64,000 nt of DNA from Tetrapyrgos nigripes (lineage: Eukaryota; Basidiomycota; Agaricomycetes; Agaricales; Campanellaceae). The first letter of the stretch is position 1; each line of letters starts with the position of its first letter. The stretch lies in contig JAACJM010000014.1 of the NCBI GenBank assembly GCA_013368315.1, positions 868,001-932,000 on the forward strand, read 5' to 3'. The notes under the pieces are model-generated. The model worked only from the letters and a program-made list of their open reading frames with translations, was not told the origin of the DNA and made no database searches. Below are positions 24,651 through 37,492 of this stretch, piece by piece. A program made the position numbers and the translations under genes.

Positions 24651-26611
24651 ATGGTTCCATCCACTCAGAAACACATCCTCTTTCACAACACTGCGGCTTG
24701 GGGTACGTATGTCGTTGATTGGCATGGTTCGTCTGCGTTTACAAGAATTTTGAGCAGGTCACCATAAACCCATTCTTCCTTTTGCCATGCAAATTTTACA
24801 AAGTCGTCCCAATGTCATCATATCTGTTTTGACTGGTGCAGATGTGTACGCTAAAATGATGGCCGAAGTCGACAAACTGCCTGATAGGTTGAAAGAAGGT
24901 GCGAAGGCTGGGTTCCAGTGAGTAATTTTTGAAGCGTCGCATTGTTGCAGTTTTCTCACTGACTTTGTGGTGCAGCGTTATCGATATCTGTGGACGTCCC
25001 CTCAATCCTTTGGTTCCTTGCCTTGAATTCGAGCCAACATTTAAAGCGATTTACAACGGCGAAACCATCAAGTGTCTTTCTTCTGGCAAGGAGTACACCC
25101 TTCCACCTGTGGCAGTAGGGATAATCGATGTGAGAATGGTTTTCTTCACGTATTTATGCAAGAATGCAAGAGTACTGAATGGTTTCCTTCAAAATTCTAG
25201 CCCTTCTCAGGTTATGCCATCGAAGCTATTCGCGAAATATCCGGAAATAAGACGCCTTATCTCTCATGGGTTACAGGGAATGCTGGCTGTGGTTTACTGT
25301 TATTTAAAGGAACGCCGTCTGGAAAATTAAATATGCAGACGGTTCGGTACGGCGGAGAGCAGGATGTCATGCCTATTTTGTCTGAGGTGAGATGGATCGC
25401 TCTGGCTTGGATTATAGGAAAGCTCACTTTGTGATATTTGCTGCTCAGTTTGCTGAGCCGTTAACTGGAGCTGTAAAATCAGCGCCTGGCATAGCGACTA
25501 TGTATGACTATGAAATATACCCACAAGAGGTAAGTCTTTCCGAGTTCGCTACAAGTTTGAATGCTAAAGAATTCTTCAATCTTACACTACAGTTTCCTCT
25601 GGCCGGCGACATGTTCATCGATCTGGCACGAACATACATAGCCAGCGGTCAGGGCATGTTTATCTTGTCGTCAACTCCCTACGATGGGGAAGCCATAGAT
25701 GCAACCAAGGAGTGGTTTTCGTCCCTTGGACAGGTCGCGTACCCAGTCGGACCTGCATTGTTACCTGACAGCCCGTCGGGACCTTCTGTAACTTCCACCC
25801 GAGGCGACATCAAACCCGTAGTCGAATTTCTCGACAAAATGCAGAAGGTACATGGGGAGAAATCTGTTGTCTATGTGAGTTCTGCAACGTTCAGTAATGA
25901 AAATTTCATCTGATCATTACGAGTTTCCTAGATGTCCTTCGGTACAATCTTTTGGCCTCAGAATCCAGAGAATGTCTGGGCTGTCATCGAGGAATTGCTG
26001 GCTAGTGGGACACCCATCGTTTGGGCACATCCTTCGCCTCTCTGCGTAGTCCCAGAAGACAAGTTGAAAATGCTCCAAGACAGCGACATCGCGTTCGAGA
26101 TCCAGTGGGCACCACAGGAGGAAATACTGTCACATCCAGCAACGGGATGGTTCATCTCGCACGGCGGTTGGAATAGTATACAGGAAGCCATGCATTATAG
26201 AGTTCCACAGTGAGTGTACTTGCTTTTGAGCTTGCGCCCATCGATTTCGGACCTTGACCCGCGTTTGTCTCTAGGATATTCTGGCCTATAGGTGCAGATC
26301 AACCAGTAAATGCTGCCACTATGACACTTGTCAAAAAAGCAGGGTTTGAGCTTATCGAAGTGCGCACTGGGGAACACGGTACTCGGAAGATGTATCGGTT
26401 TAAAGACTTGGACCCCAAGGATTTGCCGACGTTTACTGTTGATGCTGTGAGACGGGAGATCAGGGAGCTGGTGTCAAAGTTAAAGGGAGAGGAGGGCATG
26501 ACTGTGCGAAAGAATTTCGAAAAGATGAGCAGAGAGTTTACGAGCGTGTGGAATGAAGGAGGTGAGGCGAGGGAGAGTATGAATGCCTTCCTGAAGAAAT
26601 TTGTAGATTAG
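24651..26611 (+). CDS. UDP-glycosyltransferase (GT1 family)
   Basis: This enzyme transfers a sugar from a UDP-sugar to a small lipophilic acceptor; such enzymes act in secondary metabolism or detoxification. Exons: 24651-24702, 24758-24917, 24976-25129, 25201-25386, 25449-25529, 25593-25874, 25932-26209, 26275-26611. All phases close to 509 aa. The N-terminus ([20 protein letters not shown]) has the usual Gly-His near the acceptor site. The donor-binding signature is at about residues 364-402: [29 protein letters not shown] and a PIGADQ that closes the motif. No signal peptide or C-terminal membrane anchor is apparent, so it is probably cytosolic like plant UGTs. No neighbouring biosynthetic genes are seen. 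A fragment of a related gene lies just downstream. The acceptor cannot be predicted. Confidence 0.92.
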
Positions 26612-26976
26612 CTAGTCTAGAAATCATAATAACTGTCGTAGAGATAGACCTTAGCATATGTATAGACTTCGTTCTCTTTCTTTTCGTGCTTTGAGTTAGC
26701 GTTACGGTTGGGCGTGCCTTATGGTACTCAGGGTTATTAGACACAATTTTCCAAGGAGTGGGGTTGTTCACAAAACTTGTTTGTCCGTCCGAATTTTCCT
26801 CTTCGCTTCACATAACTTGCAATCGAAAGAAAAAACCTGTCACAGATCTGCCTCTACCCTGGACTAGCCCTTTTCTGCACCACGGAGCTGCTGAAACTGA
26901 AGAAACTGTTGGATAATGTCGAATTGGCGGGTATATGTCAAGGTACGTAGTATAGTCTACAGTAGTAAGCAGTCCT

Positions 26977-27085
26977 GAGAAGCTGGATTCGAGCTCATCC
27001 AAGTGCGTACTGGGGAAAGCATGACAAAGATGTATAGGACCATAGGTTCAAAGATTAGCCAGACGTTAGATGGATACAATGATTC
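26977..27085 (+). pseudogene. Fragment of a second UDP-glycosyltransferase
   Basis: About 110 bp closely match the start of the last exon of the upstream glycosyltransferase: the codons for AGFELIxVRTGE and KMYR are recognisable, then the match is broken by indels. Nothing else of the gene remains. It is most simply the remnant of a tandem duplicate. Confidence 0.7.
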
Positions 27086-27297
27086 CATCAAGCGATTTCA
27101 GGCAAAAGGTCGATGCATTGGACGTGGATAACATGTATACACCGTTGCACGGTTGGATTGCTCGCTTCACAATCTGAGCAGCGAGAGTTTTTAGAGCATT
27201 TGAGAGATGGATTCACGGAAATACATTGTAACGTCTAATAAAATCTACTTTTCGTTCATTCCAAGCAGCACCGCCCAGCTTTTTCACCCGCGAGTAA

Positions 27298-28690
27298 TCA
27301 AACTTGTCCGTTGATATCAGTAACTCCTGACAACGCAACAAAGGTCAAACCAGCACAAAATTCCTTCCTTCCCAGCCCAACCTGCGCTTTCTTTATCGTA
27401 AGACCTTGAGATTTGTGGACAGTAACGGCCCATGCCAGTCGTGAAGGTAATTGCAATCGGCTGCACGGTTGGCCCTCGAACTCGAAAACTTGCTTATATA
27501 CGGCAATGGGAACGATAGGCGCGCCTTCAGGAAAGCCCTCACGAGGTTCAGATCGCCAGAGAGTAGGTCCTGTGTACGTGGGCATCTCGACGAGGACAGC
27601 AAGGGGAAGATCTAATCGGGCACAACCAGGCTTCCAGACAATGTCAACGACGGTCCCGATAGTGCCGTTCACAAGGCCTGTAGAAAGCAAGAAACAGTGG
27701 GCCATAGAAAACGTCGAGAGCAGAAAGTTATAGTGACCCTTAGTCTGCCATAGATTTCAGGTCACCATAACTTTTGCGCCTTTCGCCAGCACAAGTTCCG
27801 GTTCAAGACTACAATCTTCCGCAGATGCTTTATGAGCACCTCGGCCATTGTTCTTGCAGGTTATCCGAGCACAGGGTTGATTTAGAGTGGCAAGCTGAGA
27901 AATGTTGGCGTAATCGACGACTTCGGTTGTGGTGAAAAGGCAGACAGCATCAGAAAAGTCTTCTTGTTGTTGAGAGAGATTAGGCTTGTAACGTGTTTGA
28001 AGAAACTCCCAGTCGGAAAGCTGGAATCCACCAGTAGACACATTTTTCAATAGCTGCCGAAACTGGACCTGAAGTAGATCATTTCCCTGTTGACGCTTCA
28101 CAACCGAAAGACGTAGACTTTGTGAAATTGAACGATAGAGGGCGTTCCCGACATGTGTCACAATTGTGTATGAGTTTGGATATAATATCGGGAGTGTAGC
28201 TGTGAGTTTCCATTTGCTTCTGGAGACGAACGGGAAGATAATGTTTATATCGTTTAGCCTTTCCACAACTTTGGCACTTCTTCTTCTGGCACCTATTGCA
28301 GCTAGTATCCTTCCCGACATCGTTCTCCGAGGGGAAACTGCTCTTCGACTTGAAGCTCCGACAACATGGACATTGCCTGGGTAGTTTTCGACAGACGCGG
28401 CATTCGTCGTAAGTATTCCGAGCCGTTCTCGAGGAAGTAACTGATGCCGTGGTTTATATGGCAGCTTGTGCATTTCTTTCTTCTGGGAATGAAGATAGAA
28501 ATTCTGGGACGTGTTGGATTCTGTTGTGATGTTCCAGGGTCGTCAGAGGTCGTTTGGGCGTTGTCAGCCGCAGGCGGATGACGGTAGTATTCTGTGCAAT
28601 GGATCCGGCGAGTCTCGTTTCTGGGAAGAGGACGCTGACAGGATTGACAGTGAGTGTGTCCGCAATGGGTGCTTAATACAGCAGGCATGT
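27298..28690 (-). pseudogene. Relic of PIF1-like helicase with Cys-rich N-terminus
   Basis: The minus strand encodes first a Cys-rich region with many CxxC pairs (CGHTHCQSCQRPLP, KKCTSCHINHG, CNRCQKKKCQSCGKA). This is followed by the middle and C-terminal part of a PIF1-superfamily helicase: ISQLATLNQP, LVLAKGAKVMVT, NLWQTKGLVNGTIG and AVTVHKSQGLTI. The Walker A and B motifs that should come first are absent, so the protein is internally deleted. A TGA at 27757-27759 stands where the family has Arg after VMVT. An intron then joins AAG-G to GC-CTT and restores GLVNGTIG. The last motif reads VALSG instead of VALSR, losing the arginine finger. Such helicases occur in Helitrons and as domesticated relics. 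I did not find Helitron termini. Confidence 0.78.
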
Positions 28691-29469
28691 TCGTGGTGTA
28701 GAAGAAGGTGAAAAAGCCAAGTTAAGACGCGTCCAGAGGACGCGACCAGGGTCTTCTCCTCTGGCATAAGGATTTCAAACTCAAAACTCCACCGTTTTAT
28801 TCGCGTAAAAAGACCACAGGGCTATAGTAGATACAAAAATATACACTTTTGGAGGGTTTTAGGGAGATTGGAGAAGAAATGAACGAGCTGCTCGCCGTCT
28901 ACGACAGCGGGCAAAATCCCCACATTTTGTGAATCGCCAAACAAACCCAAACACGGCCGGAAGGGGGCCTCACAGGAACTCGAATAGCTCGCGCCGCAGG
29001 TTCCGCTCGCAACAAAGCGTAGTACGTCGTGTCTTCTTCCTTTCTGGTTCGAGGACGAGCTGAAAGCTGTGGCTCCTCCTTACTTTCGGTTTTCAAGTAC
29101 TCACTGGTCGTTTAACCGTTAACTATCGTTTCCACCTTCAAATATTAGGCGTTCCTCGTTCTGAAACTTGAAGATACAACAAACGCGACAACAATTCAAG
29201 ATTCACTTCACCGTACTTTTTCCGATTGTTATTACGCGAAAGGCTTCAGGGGAGGAAGTTGGGGTACCGGTATTGTCACGAATAATGACAGTGTGTGTCT
29301 TAACCTGCTGGGATGGGAATCTAGAGCAGTACCTGCACCGATCGTCTTCTTCGTGAGTGTGAAGGCTTACTTATATCTGTCCTATAGCACCATACAGAAT
29401 TCACCCAATCCCCAATCTTTGCTCTTGTGGTAGGCAACCTTGCGCCGCACTTTGCTCCGGAGTCTCTTG
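28691..29469. other. Intergenic region
   Basis: No coding sequence, RNA gene or clear repeat recognised between the helicase relic and the duplicated DUF6535 segment. Confidence 0.4.
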
Positions 29470-32400
29470 CGCTTTTTTCAAAGCTAACTCGCGAGTTTGC
29501 TTGACTGTCTCAGCACGAAAGAGTCTCGACGAGCAGCAGAAGAATTTTGCCATCAATTATTTTCTTTCCAATCGCTTGCAATTTCGGCACTATGTTCCTG
29601 CACCGTACAAGTTGTAAATACATAATTCAGAGCGACACAGTGTCTATAATCATATACATGTATAGGTCCAGTCCTCAACTTCGTCGTTACTGAGGTACAG
29701 ATGGTTCCTCCACAGTTTCAGCTTCTCGAGTAACCTCCATACATCGAGCAAGACACACATCCTCATACCACACCATGCCCTTGAAGTTAGCATCGTTTTT
29801 GTGACGCTGTATGGCTTTCGCCAGGATCTTCGCACTCTCCATATCCGTGACCCAGCACCAGTGCGGGCTGAGATGCCAGACAGAATTGTGGAATATCACT
29901 GACTTTGGAGAATCCCTATGTCTCCAGGGCTCACGAGAGACCAATTTCCAAACACTGTTAGCAAACTGAAGTTGGACCGTCTCGCATATATGTCCATGAT
30001 GCATCTGCATTGGAAGCCCCATGTTAGTCCAGTCACCAACTGCGATTCCTACATCATCAGATATGATGCGGATGTATTTGGCAATGATAAGAAGATGCAT
30101 GGAAAACACATAGTCTTGGATCTCGGTGATCCAATGCTGGTATACGTCGGTTGGGCAAGGTAAAGGACATTCAGGCACAGGTAATTCGGGTAACAGCCTC
30201 TGACCGAGGGTGCGTATATCGCCCATGGTTGGTGTAATGAAGGAGGAAATGTGATGACTGTCCGATATATCGTAGCCGCTTGAAAGATGTTCCAGTTTTT
30301 TTATGATGTCTTTACAGAGGATGCGTTCGGTATCTGTTGACGTACAGAACCACCAGTGGTCCTGAATGAAGTTGGTAGATGCTGTCGGAAGGAGTCTGAA
30401 AATTCCCTTTGCGAATGACAATAACCGAGGAGGCACTACAGACTCGTTGAAACCCATGCTGTGATATAATGCCCAGAGCCCAAGTATCCAGCGTCTAGCG
30501 AGGTCGCCAGCGCCATCACCGCTAAGATCTAGAAGTGCGCACTCTTCCAAATGATACGCTGGGTCACTTTCTATGAGAGGGGTCCTCAGATCGTTGGTGC
30601 AGTTACAGATATACTTGTATAATACAACCCTGGACTCGAGGGCTCCAGGAAAATGCAATGCCCGTTTGGTTGAGAATAAAAGCCGGAATATCAGAGTGAA
30701 CAGCTCTGGCGAAACAGACTGAGGGTCTGTCGAGGTGTTCTGAAGCAGATAGGTAGCCCGTGCTTCATCTTCCTCTATGTCGAGAGACGCGTCAAAGATT
30801 TCAAGTGTCGGTATGCTTGAGTGGATAAGGGTGAAAGTCCTGTCCATCTCAAAAGGTACCAAGGCGGCATCTGTGGCCTCTGAGAGGAATTGACTGAGCA
30901 CGGATATCAGCGAGGCTTTCCAGCGTGACATGTCCATGAGTTGCGCGATGTGCTCTTGCGCCTGCTGGACCAGGACAGCTGCATCGGTTTCTGACATGCC
31001 CGATATACAAGCATTTTGAAGAGTGCTGTCGAGTTGGTCGAAGTGGTGTGTAAACTTCCCCGAGGTCCAATCGATATCTTCTCGAGACAGGTTGGTGAAG
31101 ATGGACCTGACTTCTCCGAGTTGCTCGGTGCATGTCTTCTGGCGAGAAGACATAACCTCACCCATCCATTCAATGCACCGCCTGAAGCCCTGTATCCTGC
31201 TGGTTCGTAGTGCTGCGATTGTCGAGATGAGGTAACCTTTCGGTAAGAAAGGTGAAGAAGACAGCAATTCCAGCAAGTCACGCTGAAACCAAAAGACCGG
31301 ATATTGGCTGTAGTCGGATCCTATGTTCTCCACAGCATGACGAATGACCAACCAAGCGAAGGAGGTGAGAGTGTAAAGACAAAGCTGCATGTTGCGAACT
31401 CGATGTTGAGGGTCTCCCGCCAAAGACCCAGAGGCTGAAATGAAGTTGTGTATACGAGATATCATGTTATTCTCGGGATTCGGCGACTGGATGAGAGGAG
31501 CGACGATTCCAAAGTTTGCAAGGCGTACACCGCTAGTCGTCTCGAAACTAATGATGGCTTCAGAGACGGCTTCAAACATGGGGACAAGCTCTGTATCATG
31601 ATCCAACAATTTCATTGTAAACTCCATACATCGACGATCACGATCTGGCGATTTGTGCAGTGACTTCTCAATCATTGCCTCGGTAAGGCTGAGGTCACCG
31701 GCCAAGCTATGCTTTCGCAGAGCAAGGGCATTGCCCAAGCGCCAGAGAAGATCGGAAAGCGGGGTACGATAAGGTGTGTCGAGAAACAGTAATGGATGGA
31801 GTGTGAGAGCCGAATAGACAAGCACGAAGATGAACAACACGCATGTCATGAGGATTGTGAGAGGGAGATTCACTGGTAACAGGAATGCGACCAGACCAGC
31901 GAAGAAAAAGAATAGGGAGATATGCAGCAGAATTGGGATGACATCCACGAATGTGTGCATCCCAAAACGCCGCAGCCCAAAGTAGGAGAAAGCAAGAACT
32001 CTTGCTTGAACAACAGGCGAAGGCCTCATTGTTGTTTTGTGTAAGAAGTCTCGAGTCCACTGCTGAACGAATGTCGCAAGTAATGAACAAGTGAGAGCCA
32101 ATGCGAGACTGAGGAACCAAAGCATGTTGCAAAGCAATGATGATGCCATGGGCTTAAAGGACGTGTCGGGAAGTCCAACCGTCGTCGTTGTCCCATTTGA
32201 TATAGATGCCAGTTGTAGAGATATGGTGGTAAGCAGGGATGTGGTCAAGTCTGCCGGATCCGGTTGTAGCTTTTTGTAGCTCTCGACGATGAGAGCGGTA
32301 AGACTAGCTGAATAAAGAGCAGACTAGGACTTTTTCAGGAATCTGAGAGTGATAAGAATAACAAAGAGACGCACAAAGAGTAGCATCCCATCCATGTCTT

Positions 32401-32790
32401 TTTTCCAACCTTCCAAAAGAGTCTTGTCGTATTCGTGGGCTTGGCTGAGGTACATGTTCCATAATCCGAAACATGCATCGTCATCTGAAGTTGGTTTGAA
32501 CCGTCCTGGACGTTCATTGTGTGCTTCATCAGAGAAACAAACCACTTTTTAAAACTTGATTACTTACCCGCACCGTTAGTATCGGGCTCGTTCTCGTTCT
32601 TTTCCAAGTCCAAGAACTGAGACGAGGGGGCATTAGTAGTAGGCATTGGTGGGTAGTTTTCAGCGCGCCTTCACTGAGCTGGATTGCGAAGGTGGAGCAG
32701 CAGTCGATGTGGTGTGCCACGTCCTCCCGATGATCGACGTTTGAGCGCTGTTGAGCATATAAATGGCCATTGCTTCGTTAAATGTTTAGG
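29470..32790. repeat. Segmental duplication, copy 1 (DUF6535 locus)
   Basis: This segment and 42825-46190 are the same sequence with scattered differences, in the same orientation. The match covers the whole DUF6535 gene, its 3' flank (from the block AAGCTAAC-C/T-CGC near 29,480) and its promoter, including the shared ATATAAATGGCCAT near 32,757. The coding frame is open in this copy and broken in the other. Confidence 0.85.
29687..32646 (-). CDS. DUF6535 domain-containing membrane protein
   Basis: Three exons (32568-32646, 32375-32523, 29687-32323) close in phase to 954 aa. The N-terminal 250 residues match the Agaricomycete-specific DUF6535 pattern: a cytosolic opening with FGLWNMYLSQAHEYDKTLLE, a first membrane segment (LLFSALYSASLTALIVES), then PADLTTSLL and three further hydrophobic helices (LLCNMLWFLSLALALTCSLL, a stretch around ILLHISLFFFFAGLVAFLL, and around ILMTCVLFIFVLVYSALTL). 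The remaining 700 residues are soluble, largely helical-looking and of unknown role. Function of the family is unknown; members are highly expanded in mushroom genomes. This copy looks intact. A TATA-like element lies about 110 nt upstream on the minus strand. The 51-nt intron inside the first membrane helix is supported by the same junction in the pseudogene copy. Confidence 0.88.
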
Positions 32791-33366
32791 AAACGAAGCA
32801 GAACGCCCAGTTTTCCCTTAGAACCAAGAAGTGAGTGCATATCGTCTATGAGCCGCTAGGCAGAAAAATGGGCATGAAGACAGATTGCTACGAGTCCTAT
32901 TTATAGGACGAGTCTTTTGTGAGTTCAAATGGCCAGGCCGTTCTATTTGCATCCTGGGAAGGTATATCCTTTCCTGTCAACACGGCAGATTCGGCACCAA
33001 GCACCTCCGCAAATTCTCCAAAAATTCTCCGTCAAGCTTTCGTCGAGCAACGAACCAGTGTCCAGTCCATGGCGCACATCTACCTCTCCAGAGTCAAATA
33101 AGCTTTTTGAGAAATGGGATGAGGGCTCGTACCTGCCGCTGTATACAGTGGCCCGCACCGACATATTATACAGCACAAAAATGTGAGGGAAAGTATCATA
33201 GCTCAACTATAATATTAATCCACTCAAGACATTTATTCCGTGACAGAGCATTGAAGGGAGCTTACAAGGCCCCCGAGAAAGCACTATCCTATGTGGTTGT
33301 CGCTGGGCTTCAATACCGAGCGGTTTGGACACGATGTTATAACTACAGCCAGGCTGACTACCATCG

Positions 33367-34439
33367 TTGTCCGAGTTCTTCCTAGCTGGAGAGTTTGTTG
33401 CCAGAGACGTTGATCCCCCTTCCCTTCATCTCGATTGCTTGCGCAACCTTTGTACCTTGGCTATTGATGGGACACGGCGGCCTGAGTCTGCCTTCGGTCA
33501 GACTATCCTAGGACCTCTTTCCACCGCACTTCGAAACAGTCCCGATCTCCAAACTCTTGATGTTCGGGTGCCCTTTTCCTGGTCGATGTCATTTTCATTC
33601 AGTGATGTACTCAGGAGCATCCTAGACACAAATGGAGCTTCTGTCTTAAACATCAAGAAACTCGTAGTAGAGGATCTAGCGATGGATGACCCGGCAGCGA
33701 TGGTACTGCATCTGCAATATCCGTCCAGTCTTGAGGTGCACATTGGCGGTTGGAATACGGAAGTAGGTAACTTCTGGAATGTATTGCAGACGGCGAGTGT
33801 CTCTCTGGAGGTTCTCAAAGTCTATTGCGACATCGACCGCACACTTTTAGACTATATTTCCCACTGCCACTCGAGATTAAAGGTCCTGCATCTCTACGGT
33901 GCCGCTGGGAAGGCTACGGATGAGATGTCCGACGAACTTGCCGACTTGTTCTTTGGCAGTGTTCTCCTCGAGTTTACGCAGTCTCTACGCGAATTGAAGA
34001 TATGCCCAAGTTACGAAGGAAGATGGTGCTTAGGACCGCACAACGTGGACATGTTTTTCAGGTGTAGCAATCTGGAGACTTTGTCTGTGTGTGTCAACGG
34101 AAACGAAGGAGGAGGAGTTTTTACTTACACGGCATGGGTCCGAGAGCTGAATCGCCGATATGGTTGTACGTCTCTTCAATGATCATCTTTGTTCTTCTGA
34201 CTGACAGTCATCAACAGGATGACATCGTGAATCGCGCCCACTCATTTCCAAAACTCAAATCTCTCGACTTTAGTACGACTGATGCTATGTGCGGCAGAGG
34301 TGCTCGTTCCCTCAGTGGAAGAGTAGAATACGCCCGGGAAATGAGGAGTGCTATCCCGAGACGCCATCAAGAATCTGCAGCCTACAGAAGCTCAAGCTGG
34401 TTCTGGACTGTGCATCTACGTATCCACATTCCATTATAG
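33367..34439 (+). pseudogene. Truncated F-box/LRR-like gene
   Basis: An open stretch at 33367-34182 encodes leucine-rich-repeat-like sequence (DCLRNLCTLAIDG, SLEVLKVYCD, SRLKVLHLYGA, SLRELKICPS, NLETLSVCVN) such as follows the F-box in the large F-box families of mushrooms. No F-box is seen upstream. After 34182 the pattern SFPKLKSLDFSTTD resumes at about 34,240 but no GT-AG intron joins the two in phase, and the frame is lost again soon after. I read it as the decayed C-terminal part of such a gene. The LRR assignment rests on spacing of Leu and Cys and is moderate. Confidence 0.45.
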
Positions 34440-37030
34440 GGTCTGTAGGACGCAAGACGGGTCCTTGCAGTATGAAGAGAGAGAGGACCCAGATACTTTC
34501 AGCCTCGCCGTGTCCAGGCAGACAAGAACCAGGGGGTGATAGAGGCGCAGATGAAGCTATACGAAAGACTCGGCCTCCCCAAGTCTTATTTACATATAAA
34601 ATCGCAGCGCTTCAGAGCCAACAAAGTCATTCGAGGACGTTGTGATTATTCACCACAACCAGGAAACTTGTATTCTCTGTAATCCATAAATCTTTTTCTA
34701 CATACAAACTTCATAGAACAGTGTCAGTAGGTCAGAAAGAAAAGAAGTCGCAGAAATATTCGAGCTATATCTAGTCTCTCGTAACCAGATCCCTGTCTTT
34801 GTATGATATGAATGTTGGGCAGGGATCTGAGTCGGGAATCGCGCCTGAGCTTGCGCGTTTCGTTCCCTGGTTTGTTGCTGTCAGAGTAATAAGGCTGGGA
34901 TTATACTAAGCTCAAGTTGATCTTCAGATACGAGTCAAGAAGCAACTCTAAAGATATCAAATGTGGACGTGAACCATGCATATGACTGTCGATACAAGTA
35001 CGAGGATAGTGCCGCGCGTCTATTCCCATTACTTAGCTATGCTTACAGTATTAAGATACTAAAACTGAAAAGTAGTAGGATAATACACAAGTTTCATGCT
35101 TCATAGTGTTAGCTATAGGTAGAGAACGAGAACGACATGTCACATTGAGAATGACCAGACAGACAAACAGACAAAATACGCAGATGAAAGAGTCAAGACA
35201 CAGAACCGCAGCGGTACAGAGACACACTGGACACGGACAAGGACAAGGACAAGGACACGGACGACGCTCAAAGACGTGGTCAACGAGATCAACGTCCGAG
35301 TGAACATTCAGGTCAACTTAAGCTCAGCGCTCAATGTCGTGTCGTGCTCAAAAGTCCCGTTTGAGGTGAGAGTTGAGTGATTTAGAGTATAGAGTCTCGA
35401 GTCAGGAGTTTGAAAATGAGTTCGGGCCAACGACCAATGACCGAAAATCATCCCAACCCCAACCCCCAAAAACCATCGACCATCGACTAATGGCCGGCCG
35501 ATGCGCAAGTGCAATAGTCGATATGGTAGAGGGTAGGTCTTAGGTCTTGGGTAGGTAGGTAGAAGGCGGAGAAAGGTGTAGACGCGGGAGCGAGAGAGAT
35601 GGGCATTGGGCATTGGGTATTGGACATGAGGCCCGGGGTGTCGGTGTCAGTCGGTGAAAGTGGGAATGGCGATGACAATGGCCAAGTACGGGATGACGAG
35701 GACGATCATGGCCGCAGTGTGGTGAGGTGAGGTGAGATGTAAGATGTGAGATGTGAGATGTGAAAAAATCGGCATGGTGAGGTACAGAGGGACAAGCCAT
35801 CGCCGTCCGTCCGTCACTGACAATGTTTGCTACGACAACTCAACGCGTACAAGTCCCTATCCAAGCTCCCGTTACACTGTTACACCGGTACCGTTGCCCA
35901 TGGTCAAACTACCCCCAATGCCCCGATGAGTTCAATGCCCTCAATCCCCACTGGCTGCCCACTGTCCACAGCCCACAGTACCCATCGTAATCGTGCCTAT
36001 CCCTATGGTGTATGGTGACACGACATGCCCAACGAGTCCAACGAATCCAACGGGTCCAACGTTTGGCGTTTGAGTGACATAAGCATGCCTATACCCATCG
36101 CCCGGCGCCGTGGCGGTCAGTCATGGTAGAAGGTAGAAGGAAGAAGGAAAAACGAATACCAGGAAAATGAATAGGAAGACGGTTGGACAGTTAGACGATT
36201 TCGGGACGAACGATTTTGCGGTGGACGATGGACGATTTCGGAATTGGGTAGACAATTTTGGGTAGCCAATGGATATGGATATGGATGAGGATGAGTGATA
36301 GGGTGACTGAACCATGAGTACTGATTCATGACTAAAGTTGAGAGGACGCTGGACGCTGGCGGGATGGAGACGTTAGATGACTAGAGAGAGACTATGACCA
36401 ACGAGCACCGCACCAACCAATGAATCTGACCAATGACCAACTTGTGTGCCAAAGCCGACCGTAAAGACGAGTGAAGGTGACGACCAAAGACGCAGATACA
36501 GATACAAGGCAGAGACGACACGACACGAGACAAGGCAGGCTCGATGTCTACACATTTCTGTTTCGCATCGCATAGAGCGTGAAACATGGAACATGGAGCC
36601 TGGAGTTATGCTTGTGGTCACTGGTTAGGTGTTGTCTGGGTCTGTATCGGCGTAGCGTTTGGAATTAGGGTTGTCAGTGAGTGTGAAGGTAAGTCTGACA
36701 GCGTTTTGTTTTGTCGGAAACGCCGTCGTCGTTGACGTTGACGTCCTGGTTGAGGTTCGGAGTGGGGAGAGGGAGTTGGGATAGAGTTGAAGAGAAGATG
36801 GTGGATGAATGGTGAAGGGTGTTGGAGAGAAGATGACGTATGGATGGATGGATGGATGGCGTTGGGGAGTCGAGACTGTGGAGGGATGGATCATGGAAGG
36901 CGGGATACGGGATACGGGATATGGCTGCAGTGTTGCTTGAAGCACAGGATTGGACTGGACGGATTGCGAGAAGTTGAGAAATTGGAATTGGAATTGGCGA
37001 GAGAATTTACCAAGGCCCAAGACGTAGCAA

Positions 37031-37152
37031 GAAAAAAGGAAAAGGAAAAGGAAAAGGAAAGGAAAAGGAAAAGGAAAAGGAAAAGGAAAGGAAAAGGAAA
37101 AGGAAAAGGAAAGAGGAAAGAGGAAAAGGGAAAAGGGAAAAGGGAAAAAGAC
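37031..37152 (+). repeat. Purine microsatellite (GGAAAA-type)
   Basis: About 120 bp of almost pure purine on the plus strand, built from AAAAGG units with occasional AAAGG and GAAAGAGG variants. The Lys/Arg- or Phe/Pro-rich open frames across it are artefacts. Confidence 0.9.
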
Positions 37153-37379
37153 CAGAAAAGCGTGAAAAGAAGTAGAAGAGGAAGAACGACGAGAAAGAAC
37201 GATGAGAGAAGAACAGACCCAGACCCCACCCAACCAAGAAGTGACCAAAAAAAGTTAAAACCCCCAAAACTAAAAAAGTAGCTGAACATGACAAGTAAAG
37301 GGTACAGAGTAAAGAGTTGAAAGCAAGAGTAACAGGAAACAGGAAAGAGTCCAAACACGAAAATCGTAGACAAAGACAG

Positions 37380-37492
37380 ACGACCACGACCACCGAAACA
37401 ACAAGACCACGACCACCAAAATAATCAAGACCATGATCACCGAAACAACAAGACCACGACCACCGAAACAACAAGAACACGAACTCGAACTT
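37380..37492 (+). repeat. Tandem repeat, 23-24 bp unit, about 4 copies
   Basis: The unit reads roughly GACCACGACCACCGAAACAA and repeats four times with a few substitutions (one copy has CCATGATCACC). It lies in the gene-poor stretch. Confidence 0.8.
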
